A DNA stretch of 64,000 nt from Streptomyces sp. NBC_01216 (lineage in GTDB: Bacteria > Actinomycetota > Actinomycetes > Streptomycetales > Streptomycetaceae), in contig NZ_CP108677.1 of NCBI RefSeq assembly GCF_035994945.1, forward strand, positions 1,922,001 to 1,986,000. The letters are read 5' to 3'. The translations under genes and the position numbers were made by a program. Below are positions 35,409 through 44,202 of this stretch, in pieces. The notes below the pieces were generated by a model that did not search any database, was not told the DNA's origin, and saw nothing but the letters and a program-made list of their open reading frames with translations. Numbering within the stretch: position 1 is the first letter of the stretch; every line of letters begins with the position of its first letter.

Positions 35409-37103
35409 CTAGAGGAAGTAGAGGCGGTTGAGGGAGACGGAGTCGGCCGGTTCGGAGCGGACCGGCGCGCCGTCCAGGGAGACGAGACCGGTCCGGCCGT
35501 CGACGCCCACCTCGCCGATGCGGGAGTTCAGCAGCAGGTCGGCGGGGCCGATGCCCCGGGTGCCGCGGACGGCGACCCGGCGACGGCGGGTGGTCATCGC
35601 GTCCGAGCCCAGGTCGACGGCGGCCTGCGCGACGAAGGCGACCGAGAGGTCGGCCGGTGTCGCCCCGTGGGCGCCGAACAGCGGCCCGAGGACGAGGGGT
35701 TCGCAGGTGTCCGTGGCGGCGTTCGGGTCGCCCACCACCCCGTGCGCCGGGAATCCCGACTTCAGCACGAGCTGGGGCTTGGCGCCGAAGAACCGCGGTC
35801 GCCAGAGGACGAGGTCGGCCATCTTGCCGACCTCGATGGACCCGATCTCGTGCGCGAGGCCGTGGGCGATGGCCGGGTTGATGGTGAGCTTGGCGATGTA
35901 GCGCAGGACGCGCGCGTTGTCGTCGTGCGCGCCGTCGCCTTCCAGCGGGCCCAGCTCGGCCTTCATCTTCCCGGCCATGGCGAAGGTCCGGCGTACGGTC
36001 TCGCCGGCCCTTCCCATGCCCTGGGCGTCGGACGAGGTGATGCCGATCGCGCCCAGGTCGTGCAGGACGTCCTCCGCTCCCATCGTCCCCGCCCGGATCC
36101 GGTCGCGTGCCATCGCGGCGTCGCCGGGCAGGTCGGTCTTGAGGTCGTGGACGGACACGATCATCCCGTAGTGCTCGGCGACGGCGTCGCGGCCGAAGGG
36201 GAGCGTGGGGTTGGTCGAGGAGCCGATGACGTTCGGTACGCCCGCCATCTTGAGGACGTTGGGCACGTGCCCGCCTCCGCAGCCCTCGATGTGGAAGGCG
36301 TGGATGGTGCGGCCGTCCAGGACGCGGAGGGTGTCCTCCACCGAGAGGCACTCGTTCAGGCCGTCGGAGTGGAGGGCGACCTGGACGTCGTGCTCCTCGG
36401 CGACCCGCAGCGCGGTGTCCAGGGCGCGGGTGTGGGCGCCCATGTCCTCGTGGACCTTGAAGCCGGAGGCGCCGCCCTCCGCGAGCGCCTCCACCAGCGG
36501 AGCCGGGTCGGAGGACGAACCGCGGGCCAGGAAGCCGATGTTGACCGGCCAGGCGTCGAAGGCGTTGAACGCGTGCCGGAGCGCCCAGGGAGAGTTGACC
36601 CCGACGCCCCAGACGGGGCCGAACTCCTGGCCGATGATCGTGGTGACACCACTCGCGAGCGATGCCTCCATGATCCGCGGCGAGAGCAGGTGGACGTGGG
36701 TGTCGACGGCACCGGCGGTGGCGATCAGCCCCTCACCGGAGACGATCGAGGTGCCGGTGCCGACGACGACGTCGACGCCGTCCAGGGTGTCGGGGTTCCC
36801 GGCCCGGCCGATGGCGTGGATTCGGCCTTCGCGGATGCCGATCGACACCTTCCTGATGCCCAGGACAGCGTCGATCACCAGGACGTTGCTGATGACGACG
36901 TCGCAGGTCTCGCGGACGGCGGCGGCCTTGAGGTGCAGGCCGTCCCGGGCGGTCTTGCCGAAGCCGGCGAGGAACTCGTCGCCGGGCCGCTGGGAGTCGG
37001 ACTCGACCCGGACGACGAGCCCGGAGTCGCCCAGGACGATCCGGTCGCCGGCGCGGGGGCCGTGCACCGAGGCGTACGCGTAGGGGTCCATGGGGTCCGT
37101 CAC
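35409..37103 (-). CDS. urease-alpha-like amidohydrolase lacking the flap cysteine
   Basis: A 564-aa protein matching urease alpha (UreC) throughout. Metal ligands are kept: His136/His138 (DTHVHL), the carbamylated Lys216 and His218 (FKVHED), His245 (ALHSDG), His271 (HIEGCGGGH) and Asp359 (TSSDAQGMG). The mobile-flap pair Cys-His of true ureases reads Val318-His319 here, and several motifs deviate (HVHLLSP for HIHFISP, HSDGLNE for HTDTLNE). It overlaps the fused beta/gamma gene by 4 bp. No ureD, E, F or G is present nearby. It may be a divergent urease or act on a related ureido substrate. Alpha-subunit assignment is certain; activity on urea is not. Confidence 0.85.
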   Translation of the reverse strand: MTDPMDPYAYASVHGPRAGDRIVLGDSGLVVRVESDSQRPGDEFLAGFGKTARDGLHLKAAAVRETCDVVISNVLVIDAVLGIRKVSIGIREGRIHAIGRAGNPDTLDGVDVVVGTGTSIVSGEGLIATAGAVDTHVHLLSPRIMEASLASGVTTIIGQEFGPVWGVGVNSPWALRHAFNAFDAWPVNIGFLARGSSSDPAPLVEALAEGGASGFKVHEDMGAHTRALDTALRVAEEHDVQVALHSDGLNECLSVEDTLRVLDGRTIHAFHIEGCGGGHVPNVLKMAGVPNVIGSSTNPTLPFGRDAVAEHYGMIVSVHDLKTDLPGDAAMARDRIRAGTMGAEDVLHDLGAIGITSSDAQGMGRAGETVRRTFAMAGKMKAELGPLEGDGAHDDNARVLRYIAKLTINPAIAHGLAHEIGSIEVGKMADLVLWRPRFFGAKPQLVLKSGFPAHGVVGDPNAATDTCEPLVLGPLFGAHGATPADLSVAFVAQAAVDLGSDAMTTRRRRVAVRGTRGIGPADLLLNSRIGEVGVDGRTGLVSLDGAPVRSEPADSVSLNRLYFL

Positions 37104-37798
37104 GCACGCTCCTTTGGGTTCCCGGCGCCCAGGTAGCCGCAGGCGGCGGCCCTGCGCAGGGCCTCTTCCCTCGCGCCGGGCGCGTCCAGCGGGCCGTCGA
37201 CCAGGCCCGCGAAGCCGATGGCGACGCGGGCACCGCCGATCGGCACCAGGCCGACTTCGGCCTCGCCGCCCGGCTCGAAGCGGAAGGAGGAGCCCGCGGG
37301 GACCGCGAGCCGCAGGCCGTAGGCGGCGGCACGGTCGAAGTCGAGGCGCGGGTTGGCCTCGAAGAAGTGGAAGTGGGAGGTGACGCTGACCGGCACGGCC
37401 GCGGTGTTGCGGACGGTCAGGGTCACCACCGGCGCCCCCACGGCCCGCGCGGGTCCGGGCAGCAGCGCGCCGGGGGCGGCGTCGCCCAGCGCTCCCCCGC
37501 CGATCGGGTCGGAGACGACCGCGAGCCGCGAGCCGTCGTCGAAGACGGCCTCGACGTGCACTTCGGTGACGACGTCGGCCACTCCCGGCAGGACGTCGTC
37601 GGGGCCGAGGACGGAGCGCGCCGCGGCGATGGCCTCGGCGAGCCGCCCGCCGTCGCGGGCCGCCTCGCAGACGGTGTCCGCGATCAGGGCGGTCGCCTCG
37701 GGCACATTGAGCCGCAGGCCCCGGGCCCGACGGGTCCGGGCGAGCTCGGCGGCGCCGAAGAGCAGCAGCCGGTCACGTTCCGTGGGGGTCAGTCGCAC
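37100..37798 (-). CDS. urease gamma-beta fusion-like protein
   Basis: A 232-aa fusion of urease gamma (residues about 1-100, starting MRLTPTERDRLLLFGAAELA) and beta (about 125-215, with TVRNTAAVPVSVTSHFHFFE). It directly precedes the alpha-like gene, with the start ATG of alpha overlapping its stop. Start at the codon at 37798 with AGGAGG just upstream (cacctcctgtt on the plus strand). The linker between the halves is glycine- and proline-rich. This is probably the structural partner of the divergent alpha subunit. Confidence 0.85.
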   Translation of the reverse strand: MRLTPTERDRLLLFGAAELARTRRARGLRLNVPEATALIADTVCEAARDGGRLAEAIAAARSVLGPDDVLPGVADVVTEVHVEAVFDDGSRLAVVSDPIGGGALGDAAPGALLPGPARAVGAPVVTLTVRNTAAVPVSVTSHFHFFEANPRLDFDRAAAYGLRLAVPAGSSFRFEPGGEAEVGLVPIGGARVAIGFAGLVDGPLDAPGAREEALRRAAACGYLGAGNPKERA

Positions 37799-37818
37799 CT
37801 GGAAAACACCTCCTGTTT

Positions 37819-37901
37819 GATCGACACTCTAAACGCTCGATCCGTGCGATCCAAGGATTGACTTGCGCGGCTGCCATGCGCCACATTGAGCGCCACTCAA
37901 A
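37819..37901. promoter_or_regulatory. inverted repeats between urease-like operon and permease
   Basis: gatcga (37819-37824) and tcgatc (37837-37842) are an inverted repeat around 12 bp. ttgag (37887-37891) and ctcaa (37897-37901) form a second around 5 bp. Both lie in the 139-bp divergent gap and are candidate operators for the TetR regulator at 33649 or for a GntR-type protein. Confidence 0.4.
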
Positions 37902-37937
37902 TTCTTGGCGAACGGCGCACACCACAGGGAGTCCCGC

Positions 37938-39371
37938 ATGCCGATCGAACAGCGCGGAGTCGACACGATCCCGGAGGCGGAACGCACCAGCGGCCCCCGC
38001 GACCTCTTCTCGATCCTGCTCGGCTCGAACCTCTGTCTGGGCGTGATCGTCTTCGGCTGGCTGCCGGTCTCCTTCGGCCTCGGGCTGTGGGCGTCGGTGA
38101 CCTCCGTCGTCACCGGCACGGTCGTCGGGGTCGCCGTCACGGCGCCGCTCGCGCTCGTCTCGCTGCGCACAGCGACCAACCTGTCCACCTCCAGCGGCGC
38201 CTTCTTCGGCGTGCGCGGCCGGCTCGTCGGCTCGGTGGTCGGCCTGCTGCTCTCCCTCGGCTACACCGCGCTGACCCTGTGGATCGGCGGTGACGTGATG
38301 GCCGGCACCCTGGCCCGGCTGACCGGACTGACGGCCGACGGCCTCGCGCACACGGTGATGTACGCCCTGCTGGCCGCCGCCACGGTCGTCGGCGCCGTCT
38401 ACGGCTACCGGCTGCTGCTGCGGCTCAGCAAGGCCCTGACCCTGGGCATGACCCTGCTGCTCGCCCTCGGACTCGTCGCCTACGCGGGCGACTTCACCAC
38501 GGCCGCGGTACCGGGCACGCCGTACCTGCTCGGCTCGTTCTGGCCGACCTGGGCGCTGTCCGCGGTGGCGGCCGGACTCAGCGGGCCGGTCGCCTTCATC
38601 ACCCTGCTCGGCGACTACACCCGTTACATCTCACCGGAGCGCCACCACACGTGGACGGTGTGGCGCACCACCTGCCTGGGGCTGCTCGCCGGACTGCTGG
38701 TCCCCCAGCTCTTCGGTACGTACACGGCGCTGGCGGCCCGCGGCGGCCTGGACTACGCCGGCCCGCTCGTGGCGGCCTCACCCGTCTGGTACCTGGTGCC
38801 GCTGCTGCTCGCGGCGACCGCCGGCTCGGTCGGCAACGCGGGGCTGATGCTCTACTCGATGGGCCTGGACCTGGACGCGATCCTGCCGCGGGCGACCCGG
38901 GCCAGGGCGACGCTGGTGGTCGCCGCGGTGGCGACGGCGTTCGTCTTCCTCGGGCACTTCGCCTCGGACGCGCAGACGGCGATGACCTCGTTCGTGCTGC
39001 TGCTGACGGCGATCGGCACGCCCTGGGCGGTGATCACGCTGATCGGCCACCGGCGGTGCCAGGGCGCGTACGACCCGGAGGCGCTCCAGGTCTACAACCG
39101 GCGCTCGCGCGGCGGCGCGTACTGGTACCGGTCGGGTTGGCACCCGCGGGCCACGGCGTCCTGGGCCGTCGGCGCGGCGGTGGGCCTCGCCGGAGTCTCG
39201 ACCCCCCTCTACGAAGGACCGCTACTGGCCCTGACCGGCGGGATCGACTGCAGTTTCGTCCTGTCCGGGCTGGTGGGCGGGGTGCTGTACGCGGTCCTCA
39301 CCCCGCGGGCGGTCCCCGTGCGGGAACCCGGGCCGGGCCTCGGCAGGACGCGGGAAGCGGTCGCCTCCTGA
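37938..39371 (+). CDS. NCS1-family permease (cytosine/purine or related)
   Basis: A 477-aa membrane protein with about 12 hydrophobic segments and the NCS1 pattern (SILLGSNLCLGVIVFGWLPV near residues 26-45; GPVAFITLLGDYTRYISP in the middle). Members carry cytosine, allantoin, hydantoin or thiamine. Start at the ATG at 37938 with CAGGGA 7 bp before it. It is divergent from the urease-like operon and thus probably imports its substrate, a nitrogen-rich ureido or purine compound. The exact substrate cannot be read off. Confidence 0.82.
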   Translation: MPIEQRGVDTIPEAERTSGPRDLFSILLGSNLCLGVIVFGWLPVSFGLGLWASVTSVVTGTVVGVAVTAPLALVSLRTATNLSTSSGAFFGVRGRLVGSVVGLLLSLGYTALTLWIGGDVMAGTLARLTGLTADGLAHTVMYALLAAATVVGAVYGYRLLLRLSKALTLGMTLLLALGLVAYAGDFTTAAVPGTPYLLGSFWPTWALSAVAAGLSGPVAFITLLGDYTRYISPERHHTWTVWRTTCLGLLAGLLVPQLFGTYTALAARGGLDYAGPLVAASPVWYLVPLLLAATAGSVGNAGLMLYSMGLDLDAILPRATRARATLVVAAVATAFVFLGHFASDAQTAMTSFVLLLTAIGTPWAVITLIGHRRCQGAYDPEALQVYNRRSRGGAYWYRSGWHPRATASWAVGAAVGLAGVSTPLYEGPLLALTGGIDCSFVLSGLVGGVLYAVLTPRAVPVREPGPGLGRTREAVAS

Positions 39372-39417
39372 ACGGCCGCGCGGGCCGCCTGCCCGCCACC
39401 GCGCGGCGCATCGCGAG

Positions 39418-39443
39418 GGACGCCCGGGGTGACCCGGGCGTCC
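39418..39443. terminator. hairpin between permease and ilvE
   Basis: ggacgcccggg-gtga-cccgggcgtcc, an 11-bp perfect stem, lies between the convergent permease and ilvE genes and can terminate both. Confidence 0.75.
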
Positions 39444-39480
39444 GGCGGGCGGGAGCCGCGGCGCGGCCCCCGCGCGGCAC

Positions 39481-40569
39481 TCAGCCCAGCTCGTGCGTCC
39501 AGCCGTGGACGTCCTCGGCCTTGCCCGTCTGGATCGCGAGCAGCGCGTCGCGCAGCTTCATCGTGACCTCGCCCGGCCGTCCGCCGGACTGCTGCCACTC
39601 GCCCCGCGCCGACTTCACCGTGCCCACCGGCGTGATCACCGCCGCCGTACCGCAGGCGAAGACCTCGGTGAGGGTGCCGTTCTCCGTGTCGGCCTTCCAC
39701 TGGTCGATCGAGACCCGGCTCTCCTCGGACTCGAATCCGAGGTCCCCGGCCAGCCGGAGGAGCGAGTCACGGGTGATGCCCGCGAGCAGCGATCCGGTCA
39801 GCGTGGGGGTGACGATCTTGTTTCCGTACACGAAGTACAGGTTCATGCCGCCGAGTTCCTCGACCCAGGTGTGCTCCACCGCGTCGAGGTACGCGACCTG
39901 CTCGCAGCCCTTCGAGGCGGCCTCGGCCTGCGCCAGGAGGGAGGCCGCGTAGTTGCCGCCGGTCTTCGCGTCACCCATGCCGCCGGGGACGGCGCGGACG
40001 CGGTCCTCGGACAGCCAGATGGAGACGGGCTTCACGCCGCCGGGGAAGTACGGGCCGGCGGGCGAGGCGATGACCACGAAGAGGTACTCGTTGGCCGGGC
40101 GGACCCCGAGCCCGACCTCGGTCGCGATCATGAACGGGCGCAGGTAGAGGGACTCCTCGCCGCCGTGCGCCGGAACCCACGCCTTGTCCTGCTGCACCAG
40201 CACGTCGCATGCCTCGATGAAGGTCTCGACGGGGAGCTCCGGCATGGCCAGCCGGTGGGCGGACGCCTGGAAGCGGCGCGCGTTGGCGTCGGGGCGGAAG
40301 GTGGCGACGGAGCCGTCGGGCCTGCGGTACGCCTTCAGACCCTCGAAGATCTCCTGGGCGTAGTGCAGGACGTTGGTGGCCGGGTCGAGGGAGAGCGGGC
40401 CGTAGGGCACGAGCTGACCGTCGTGCCAGCCGCGCCCCTCGGTCCACCGGATCGTCACCATGTGGTCGGTGAAGTGGCGGCCGAATCCGGGGTTGGCCAG
40501 GATCGCCTCGCGCTCCGCGTCGGACAGCGGGCTGGAGGAGGGCTTGAGCTCGATGGTGGGCGTCGTCAT
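39481..40569 (-). CDS. ilvE: branched-chain amino-acid aminotransferase
   Basis: PLP-dependent fold-IV transaminase of 362 aa performing the last step of Leu/Ile/Val synthesis and the first of their breakdown. The PLP lysine is in [12 protein letters not shown]. Other typical segments are [13 protein letters not shown] and [13 protein letters not shown]. It lies 241 bp downstream of leuB on the same strand, with a hairpin between them, and has its own promoter region containing GATAAT. The ATG at 40569 gives the family N-terminus. Confidence 0.95.
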   Translation of the reverse strand: MTTPTIELKPSSSPLSDAEREAILANPGFGRHFTDHMVTIRWTEGRGWHDGQLVPYGPLSLDPATNVLHYAQEIFEGLKAYRRPDGSVATFRPDANARRFQASAHRLAMPELPVETFIEACDVLVQQDKAWVPAHGGEESLYLRPFMIATEVGLGVRPANEYLFVVIASPAGPYFPGGVKPVSIWLSEDRVRAVPGGMGDAKTGGNYAASLLAQAEAASKGCEQVAYLDAVEHTWVEELGGMNLYFVYGNKIVTPTLTGSLLAGITRDSLLRLAGDLGFESEESRVSIDQWKADTENGTLTEVFACGTAAVITPVGTVKSARGEWQQSGGRPGEVTMKLRDALLAIQTGKAEDVHGWTHELG

Positions 40570-40757
40570 GAGTGCTTGTCCTTCACCGGTTGTGTGTGAC
40601 GGACCGCGCTCACGCCGCTATCAGTGCTCTGCTAGGACGTCCGAGCTTTCCCGCATGACGCGGCCCCACGTCCGATTATCGCTCGTGAGGGACGGTGCAC
40701 GGAAACGGCGTGTGCGTGGTCCATGAAGGGATGGTGGCACCCGACGCCCACACAGGT

Positions 40758-40792
40758 ACAGCCGCCGGGTGCGGAAACGACCCGGCGGCTGT
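40758..40792 (-). terminator. terminator after leuB
   Basis: A 13-bp perfect stem (40758-40770 / 40780-40792) with a 9-nt loop, 19 bp beyond the leuB stop. Confidence 0.8.
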
Positions 40793-40810
40793 GAGAGAGC
40801 AGTCCGCGGG

Positions 40811-41851
40811 TCAGCTCGCTACGCGTACCGCGAGCGCGTCGCCGATCTCGCCCGTGGTCCGCACGGAGTCGCCCCGCTCGGTCAGATCGGCGGCGACGGC
40901 CGCCTCGACACGGGCGGCCTCGGCCTCGAAGCCGAGGTGGCGCAGCAGCAGCGCGACGGAGAGGACGGTGGCCGTGGGGTCGGCCTTGCCCTGACCCGCG
41001 ATGTCCGGCGCGGAGCCGTGGACCGGCTCGAACATCGAGGGGAACTCGCGGCTCGGGTTGATGTTGCCCGAGGCGGCGACGCCGATGCCGCCGGAGACGG
41101 CCGCGGCGAGGTCGGTGATGATGTCACCGAAGAGGTTGTCGGTGACGATCACGTCGAACCGGGCCGGGTCGGTGACCAGGAAGATCGTCGCGGCGTCGAC
41201 GTGCAGGTAGTCGGTGGTGACCTCGGGGAACTCCGTGGCGACCTGGTGGAAGATGTTGGTCCACAGGTGGCCGGCGAAGGACAGGACGTTGTTCTTGTGG
41301 ACCAGCGTCAGCTTCTTGCGGGGGCGGGCCTGCGCGCGGGCGAAGGCGTCACGGACCACGCGCTCGACACCGAAGGCGGTGTTCACGGAGACCTCGGTGG
41401 CGACCTCGTGCGGTGTACCGGTGCGGATGGAGCCGCCGTTGCCTGTGTACGGGCCCTCGGTGCCCTCGCGGACCACGACGAAGTCGATCTCGGGCTGCCC
41501 CTTCAGCGGGGTCGACACGCCCGGGAGCAGCTTCGAGGGCCGCAGGTTGACGTGGTGGTCGAAGAGGAAGCGGAGCTTCAGCAGGAAGCCGCGCTCCAGG
41601 ACGCCGGAGGGGACCGACGGATCGCCGATCGCGCCGAGCAGGATGGCGTCGTGTCGCTTCAGGGCCTCGGCGTCCGCGTCGGTGAGGGTCTCGCCGGTCG
41701 CGTGGTAGCGCCGGGCTCCGAAGTCGTACTCCTTGGTCTCCAGCTTCACATCCTGCGGGAGGACGGCCGCGAGGACCTTGAGGCCCTCGGCCACGACCTC
41801 CTGGCCGATGCCGTCGCCGGGGATGACTGCGAGATCGATGCTGTGAGACAT
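40811..41851 (-). CDS. leuB: 3-isopropylmalate dehydrogenase
   Basis: NAD-dependent oxidative decarboxylase of 3-isopropylmalate in leucine synthesis, 346 aa, decarboxylating-dehydrogenase family. It starts [16 protein letters not shown] (about residues 8-23) and carries the metal/substrate block [19 protein letters not shown]. It lies 166 bp after the 42-aa basic protein gene on the same strand. It completes the leucine pathway started by leuCD 34 kb away. Confidence 0.96.
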   Translation of the reverse strand: MSHSIDLAVIPGDGIGQEVVAEGLKVLAAVLPQDVKLETKEYDFGARRYHATGETLTDADAEALKRHDAILLGAIGDPSVPSGVLERGFLLKLRFLFDHHVNLRPSKLLPGVSTPLKGQPEIDFVVVREGTEGPYTGNGGSIRTGTPHEVATEVSVNTAFGVERVVRDAFARAQARPRKKLTLVHKNNVLSFAGHLWTNIFHQVATEFPEVTTDYLHVDAATIFLVTDPARFDVIVTDNLFGDIITDLAAAVSGGIGVAASGNINPSREFPSMFEPVHGSAPDIAGQGKADPTATVLSVALLLRHLGFEAEAARVEAAVAADLTERGDSVRTTGEIGDALAVRVAS

Positions 41852-42017
41852 GTCGGCACCCTACTCCTCGTCCCAGTTCCTGACACGCTTGGTCCACCAT
41901 GCGGACAGGGGCGCGTCGTCGGATCGTGCGCCGCCGCCCCGGGGCCGTGCACGACGGGCTCCGGGCGGCGTCGCCGGACGTCACCGGCGACCGGACGAAT
42001 CGCTTCGGCGACCGGCC

Positions 42018-42146
42018 TCAGTGGCCGGTCTCACCGCCGTTGTCGCGGCGGTCGAGGGCCCGCTGGAGGGCGGCGGCGGCGTTCTTGCGGGCGTCGTCGC
42101 CGGGACGGACGGTGCGGCGGACACGACGGGCGGTCTGAGTGGCCAT
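42018..42146 (-). CDS. 42-aa basic protein
   Basis: Short frame MATQTARRVRRTVRPGDDAR followed by an alanine/arginine helix and acidic end, with good G/C third positions. AGGAG lies about 10 bp before the ATG at 42146. I recall a small gene in the same place upstream of leuB in S. coelicolor. Strong positive charge suggests nucleic-acid or membrane binding. Two direct repeats with dyad symmetry lie immediately upstream. Function is unknown. Confidence 0.6.
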   Translation of the reverse strand: MATQTARRVRRTVRPGDDARKNAAAALQRALDRRDNGGETGH

Positions 42147-42162
42147 GAGGGATCGACTCCTT

Positions 42163-42195
42163 GAGATCAGTGATGATCCGAGATCAGTGGTGATC
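42163..42195. repeat. tandem GATCA-gtga-TGATC sites
   Basis: gagatcagtgatgatc (42163-42178) and gagatcagtggtgatc (42180-42195) are 17 bp apart. Each contains the inverted repeat gatca/tgatc (the second with one changed spacer base). They lie 17 bp before the 42-aa gene start and look like paired operator sites. Confidence 0.6.
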
Positions 42196-42400
42196 GAAGG
42201 CGCCGGAGGGGGCGGGGAGCGCCGCCGCAGGGGTTGCCTGCACAGGGGCGTCGCGCTCTCGACCGCCATTCGCTGATGAAGCGAGACGTTCGGCTCCTAC
42301 AAAGCTAGGACAGGCATCCGCTTCTGTCTCCACAATTACTCGGACTTCCTACTATCTGAGACGGCCGGCCGCGAAGACCCCGACGAGACCGCTCACCGGG
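42196..42400. other. intergenic stretch upstream of the 42-aa gene
   Basis: Moderate-GC sequence between the operator-like repeats and the pruA terminators. On the minus strand it includes ttgtggagacag and tagcttt, which might be promoter elements for the small gene, but the spacing is not canonical. No coding frame is convincing. Confidence 0.3.
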
Positions 42401-42430
42401 CACGGTGCCGGACCGGACGACGGCACCGTG
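42401..42430 (-). terminator. distal hairpin after pruA
   Basis: cacggtgccg (42401-42410) and cggcaccgtg (42421-42430) form a perfect 10-bp stem with a 10-nt loop. Confidence 0.6.
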
Positions 42431-42460
42431 GCGGACCGGCGTCCGGGCGTCCCCATGAGA

Positions 42461-42502
42461 ACCGCCCCCGTCCTCGGTTGGGGGACCAAGGAGGGGGGCG
42501 GT
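42461..42502 (-). terminator. proximal hairpin after pruA
   Basis: accgccccc (42461-42469) pairs with gggggcggt (42494-42502), with additional inner pairing of cct/agg, 39 bp beyond the pruA stop. Confidence 0.65.
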
Positions 42503-42540
42503 GTCGGTGGACGGGCCGCCGCGGGGGGCCCGGGTGGGCG

Positions 42541-44172
42541 TCAGCCCATGTGGGGGTAGGAGTAGTCGGTCGGCGGGACCAGCGTCTCCTTGATCGCGCG
42601 GGTCAGCGTCCAACGCATCAGGTTCTGCGGAGCGCCGGCCTTGTCGTTCGTGCCGGAGGCGCGGCCACCGCCGAAGGGCTGCTGGCCGACGACGGCGCCG
42701 GTCGACTTGTCGTTGATGTAGAAGTTGCCCGCGGCGAAGCGGAGCTTCTCCATCGTGTGGGCGGTCGCGGCCCGGTCGCCCGAGATGACGGCGCCGGTCA
42801 GCGCGTAGTCCGAGACCGACTCCATCTGGGTCAGCATCGCGTCGTAGGCGTCGTCCTCGTAGACGTGGACGGCGAGGATCGGGCCGAAGTACTCGGCCGT
42901 GAAGACCTCGTTCTCCGGGTCCGCGCACTCGATGACGGTCGGGCGGACGAAGTAGCCCTCCGAGTCGTCGTAGGTGCCGCCCGCGATGATCGTGCAGCTC
43001 GGGTCGGCGGCGGCGCGGTCGATGGCCGCCTTGTTCTTGGCGAAGGAACGCTCGTCGATGACGGCGCCGATGAAGTTCGACAGGTCGGTGACGTCACCCA
43101 TGCTGAGGGCGTCGACCTCGGTCGCGAACTGCTCCTTGAAGCCGTCGTTCCAGATCGAGGCGGGGATGTAGGCGCGCGAGGACGCCGAGCACTTCTGGCC
43201 CTGGTACTCGAAGGAGCCCCGGGTCAGCGCGGTCTTGAGGATGGTGCGGTCGGCACTGGGGTGCGCCACGACGAAGTCCTTGCCGCCGGTCTCGCCGACG
43301 ATCCGCGGGTAGGAACGGTACTTCTCGATGTTGTTGCCGACCGTCTTCCACAGGTGCTGGAAGGTCTTGGTCGAGCCGGTGAAGTGGATACCGGCCAGGT
43401 CGGGGTGGTTCAGGGCCACCTCGGAGACGGCGATGCCGTCACCCGTCACCAGGTTGATGACGCCCTTGGGCAGACCGGCCTCCTCCAGCAGCTCCATGAG
43501 GAGCACCGCGGCGTGGGTCTGGGTCGGGGACGGCTTCCAGACCACCACGTTGCCCATGAGGGCGGGGGCGGTGGGCAGATTGCCGGCGATGGCGGTGAAG
43601 TTGAACGGCGTGATCGCGTAGACGAAACCCTCGAGCGGGCGGTGGTCCAGCCGGTTCCACACACCCGGGGAGTTCGCCGGCGGCTGCTCGGCCAGGATCT
43701 GGCGGGCGTAGGCCACGTTGAAGCGCCAGAAGTCGACGAGCTCGCAGGGGGTGTCGATCTCGGCCTGCTGGGCGGTCTTGGACTGGCCGAGCATCGTGGA
43801 GGCGGCCAGCGTCTCGCGCCAGGGACCGGCCAGCAGCTCGGCGGCGCGCAGGATGATCGCGGCGCGGTCGTCGAAGGACATCGCGCGCCAGGCCGGAGCC
43901 GCGGCCAGGGCCGCGTCCACGGCGTCCTGGGCGTCCTGCTCGGTGGCGCCCGCGAAGGTGCCGATGACGGCCCTGTGGTTGTGCGGCTGCACGACGTCGA
44001 AGCGCTCGCCGCCGCCCATTCGCTTGACGCCGCCGATGGTCATCGGCAGGTCGCGCGGGTTCTCGGCCAGCTCCTTGAGCTTCGTCTCCAGACGGAGGCG
44101 CTCGGGGGAGCCGGGGGCGTAGCTGTGCACCGGCTCGTTGACCGGAGCGGGGACCTGGGTGACAGCGTCCAT
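42541..44172 (-). CDS. pruA: L-glutamate gamma-semialdehyde (P5C) dehydrogenase
   Basis: Oxidises the product of proline dehydrogenase to glutamate with NAD. The 543-aa aldehyde-dehydrogenase protein shows the catalytic glutamate region GETGGKDF and catalytic cysteine in YQGQKCSASSRAY, with the P5CDH-type length. It follows putB by 30 bp on the same strand and forms the proline-catabolic operon with it. Two hairpins follow. It is probably activated by the divergent PucR-type regulator. Confidence 0.94.
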   Translation of the reverse strand: MDAVTQVPAPVNEPVHSYAPGSPERLRLETKLKELAENPRDLPMTIGGVKRMGGGERFDVVQPHNHRAVIGTFAGATEQDAQDAVDAALAAAPAWRAMSFDDRAAIILRAAELLAGPWRETLAASTMLGQSKTAQQAEIDTPCELVDFWRFNVAYARQILAEQPPANSPGVWNRLDHRPLEGFVYAITPFNFTAIAGNLPTAPALMGNVVVWKPSPTQTHAAVLLMELLEEAGLPKGVINLVTGDGIAVSEVALNHPDLAGIHFTGSTKTFQHLWKTVGNNIEKYRSYPRIVGETGGKDFVVAHPSADRTILKTALTRGSFEYQGQKCSASSRAYIPASIWNDGFKEQFATEVDALSMGDVTDLSNFIGAVIDERSFAKNKAAIDRAAADPSCTIIAGGTYDDSEGYFVRPTVIECADPENEVFTAEYFGPILAVHVYEDDAYDAMLTQMESVSDYALTGAVISGDRAATAHTMEKLRFAAGNFYINDKSTGAVVGQQPFGGGRASGTNDKAGAPQNLMRWTLTRAIKETLVPPTDYSYPHMG

Positions 44173-44202
44173 GAGTCTCGTTACTCCTTGTGAGAGGTGG
44201 GA

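Noticed and set aside
34026..37136. Plus-strand frame of about 1000 codons opposite agmatine deiminase and the urease-like genes
   Set aside because: Low-complexity Gly/Val/Asp/Arg translation and no start context. It is a shadow of the true minus-strand genes.
40621..40656. An 11-codon frame (MRESSDVLAEH) upstream of ilvE as a leader peptide
   Set aside because: Only one Val and one Leu codon, no T-tailed hairpin before ilvE and no clear ribosome-binding site. Attenuation is not supported.
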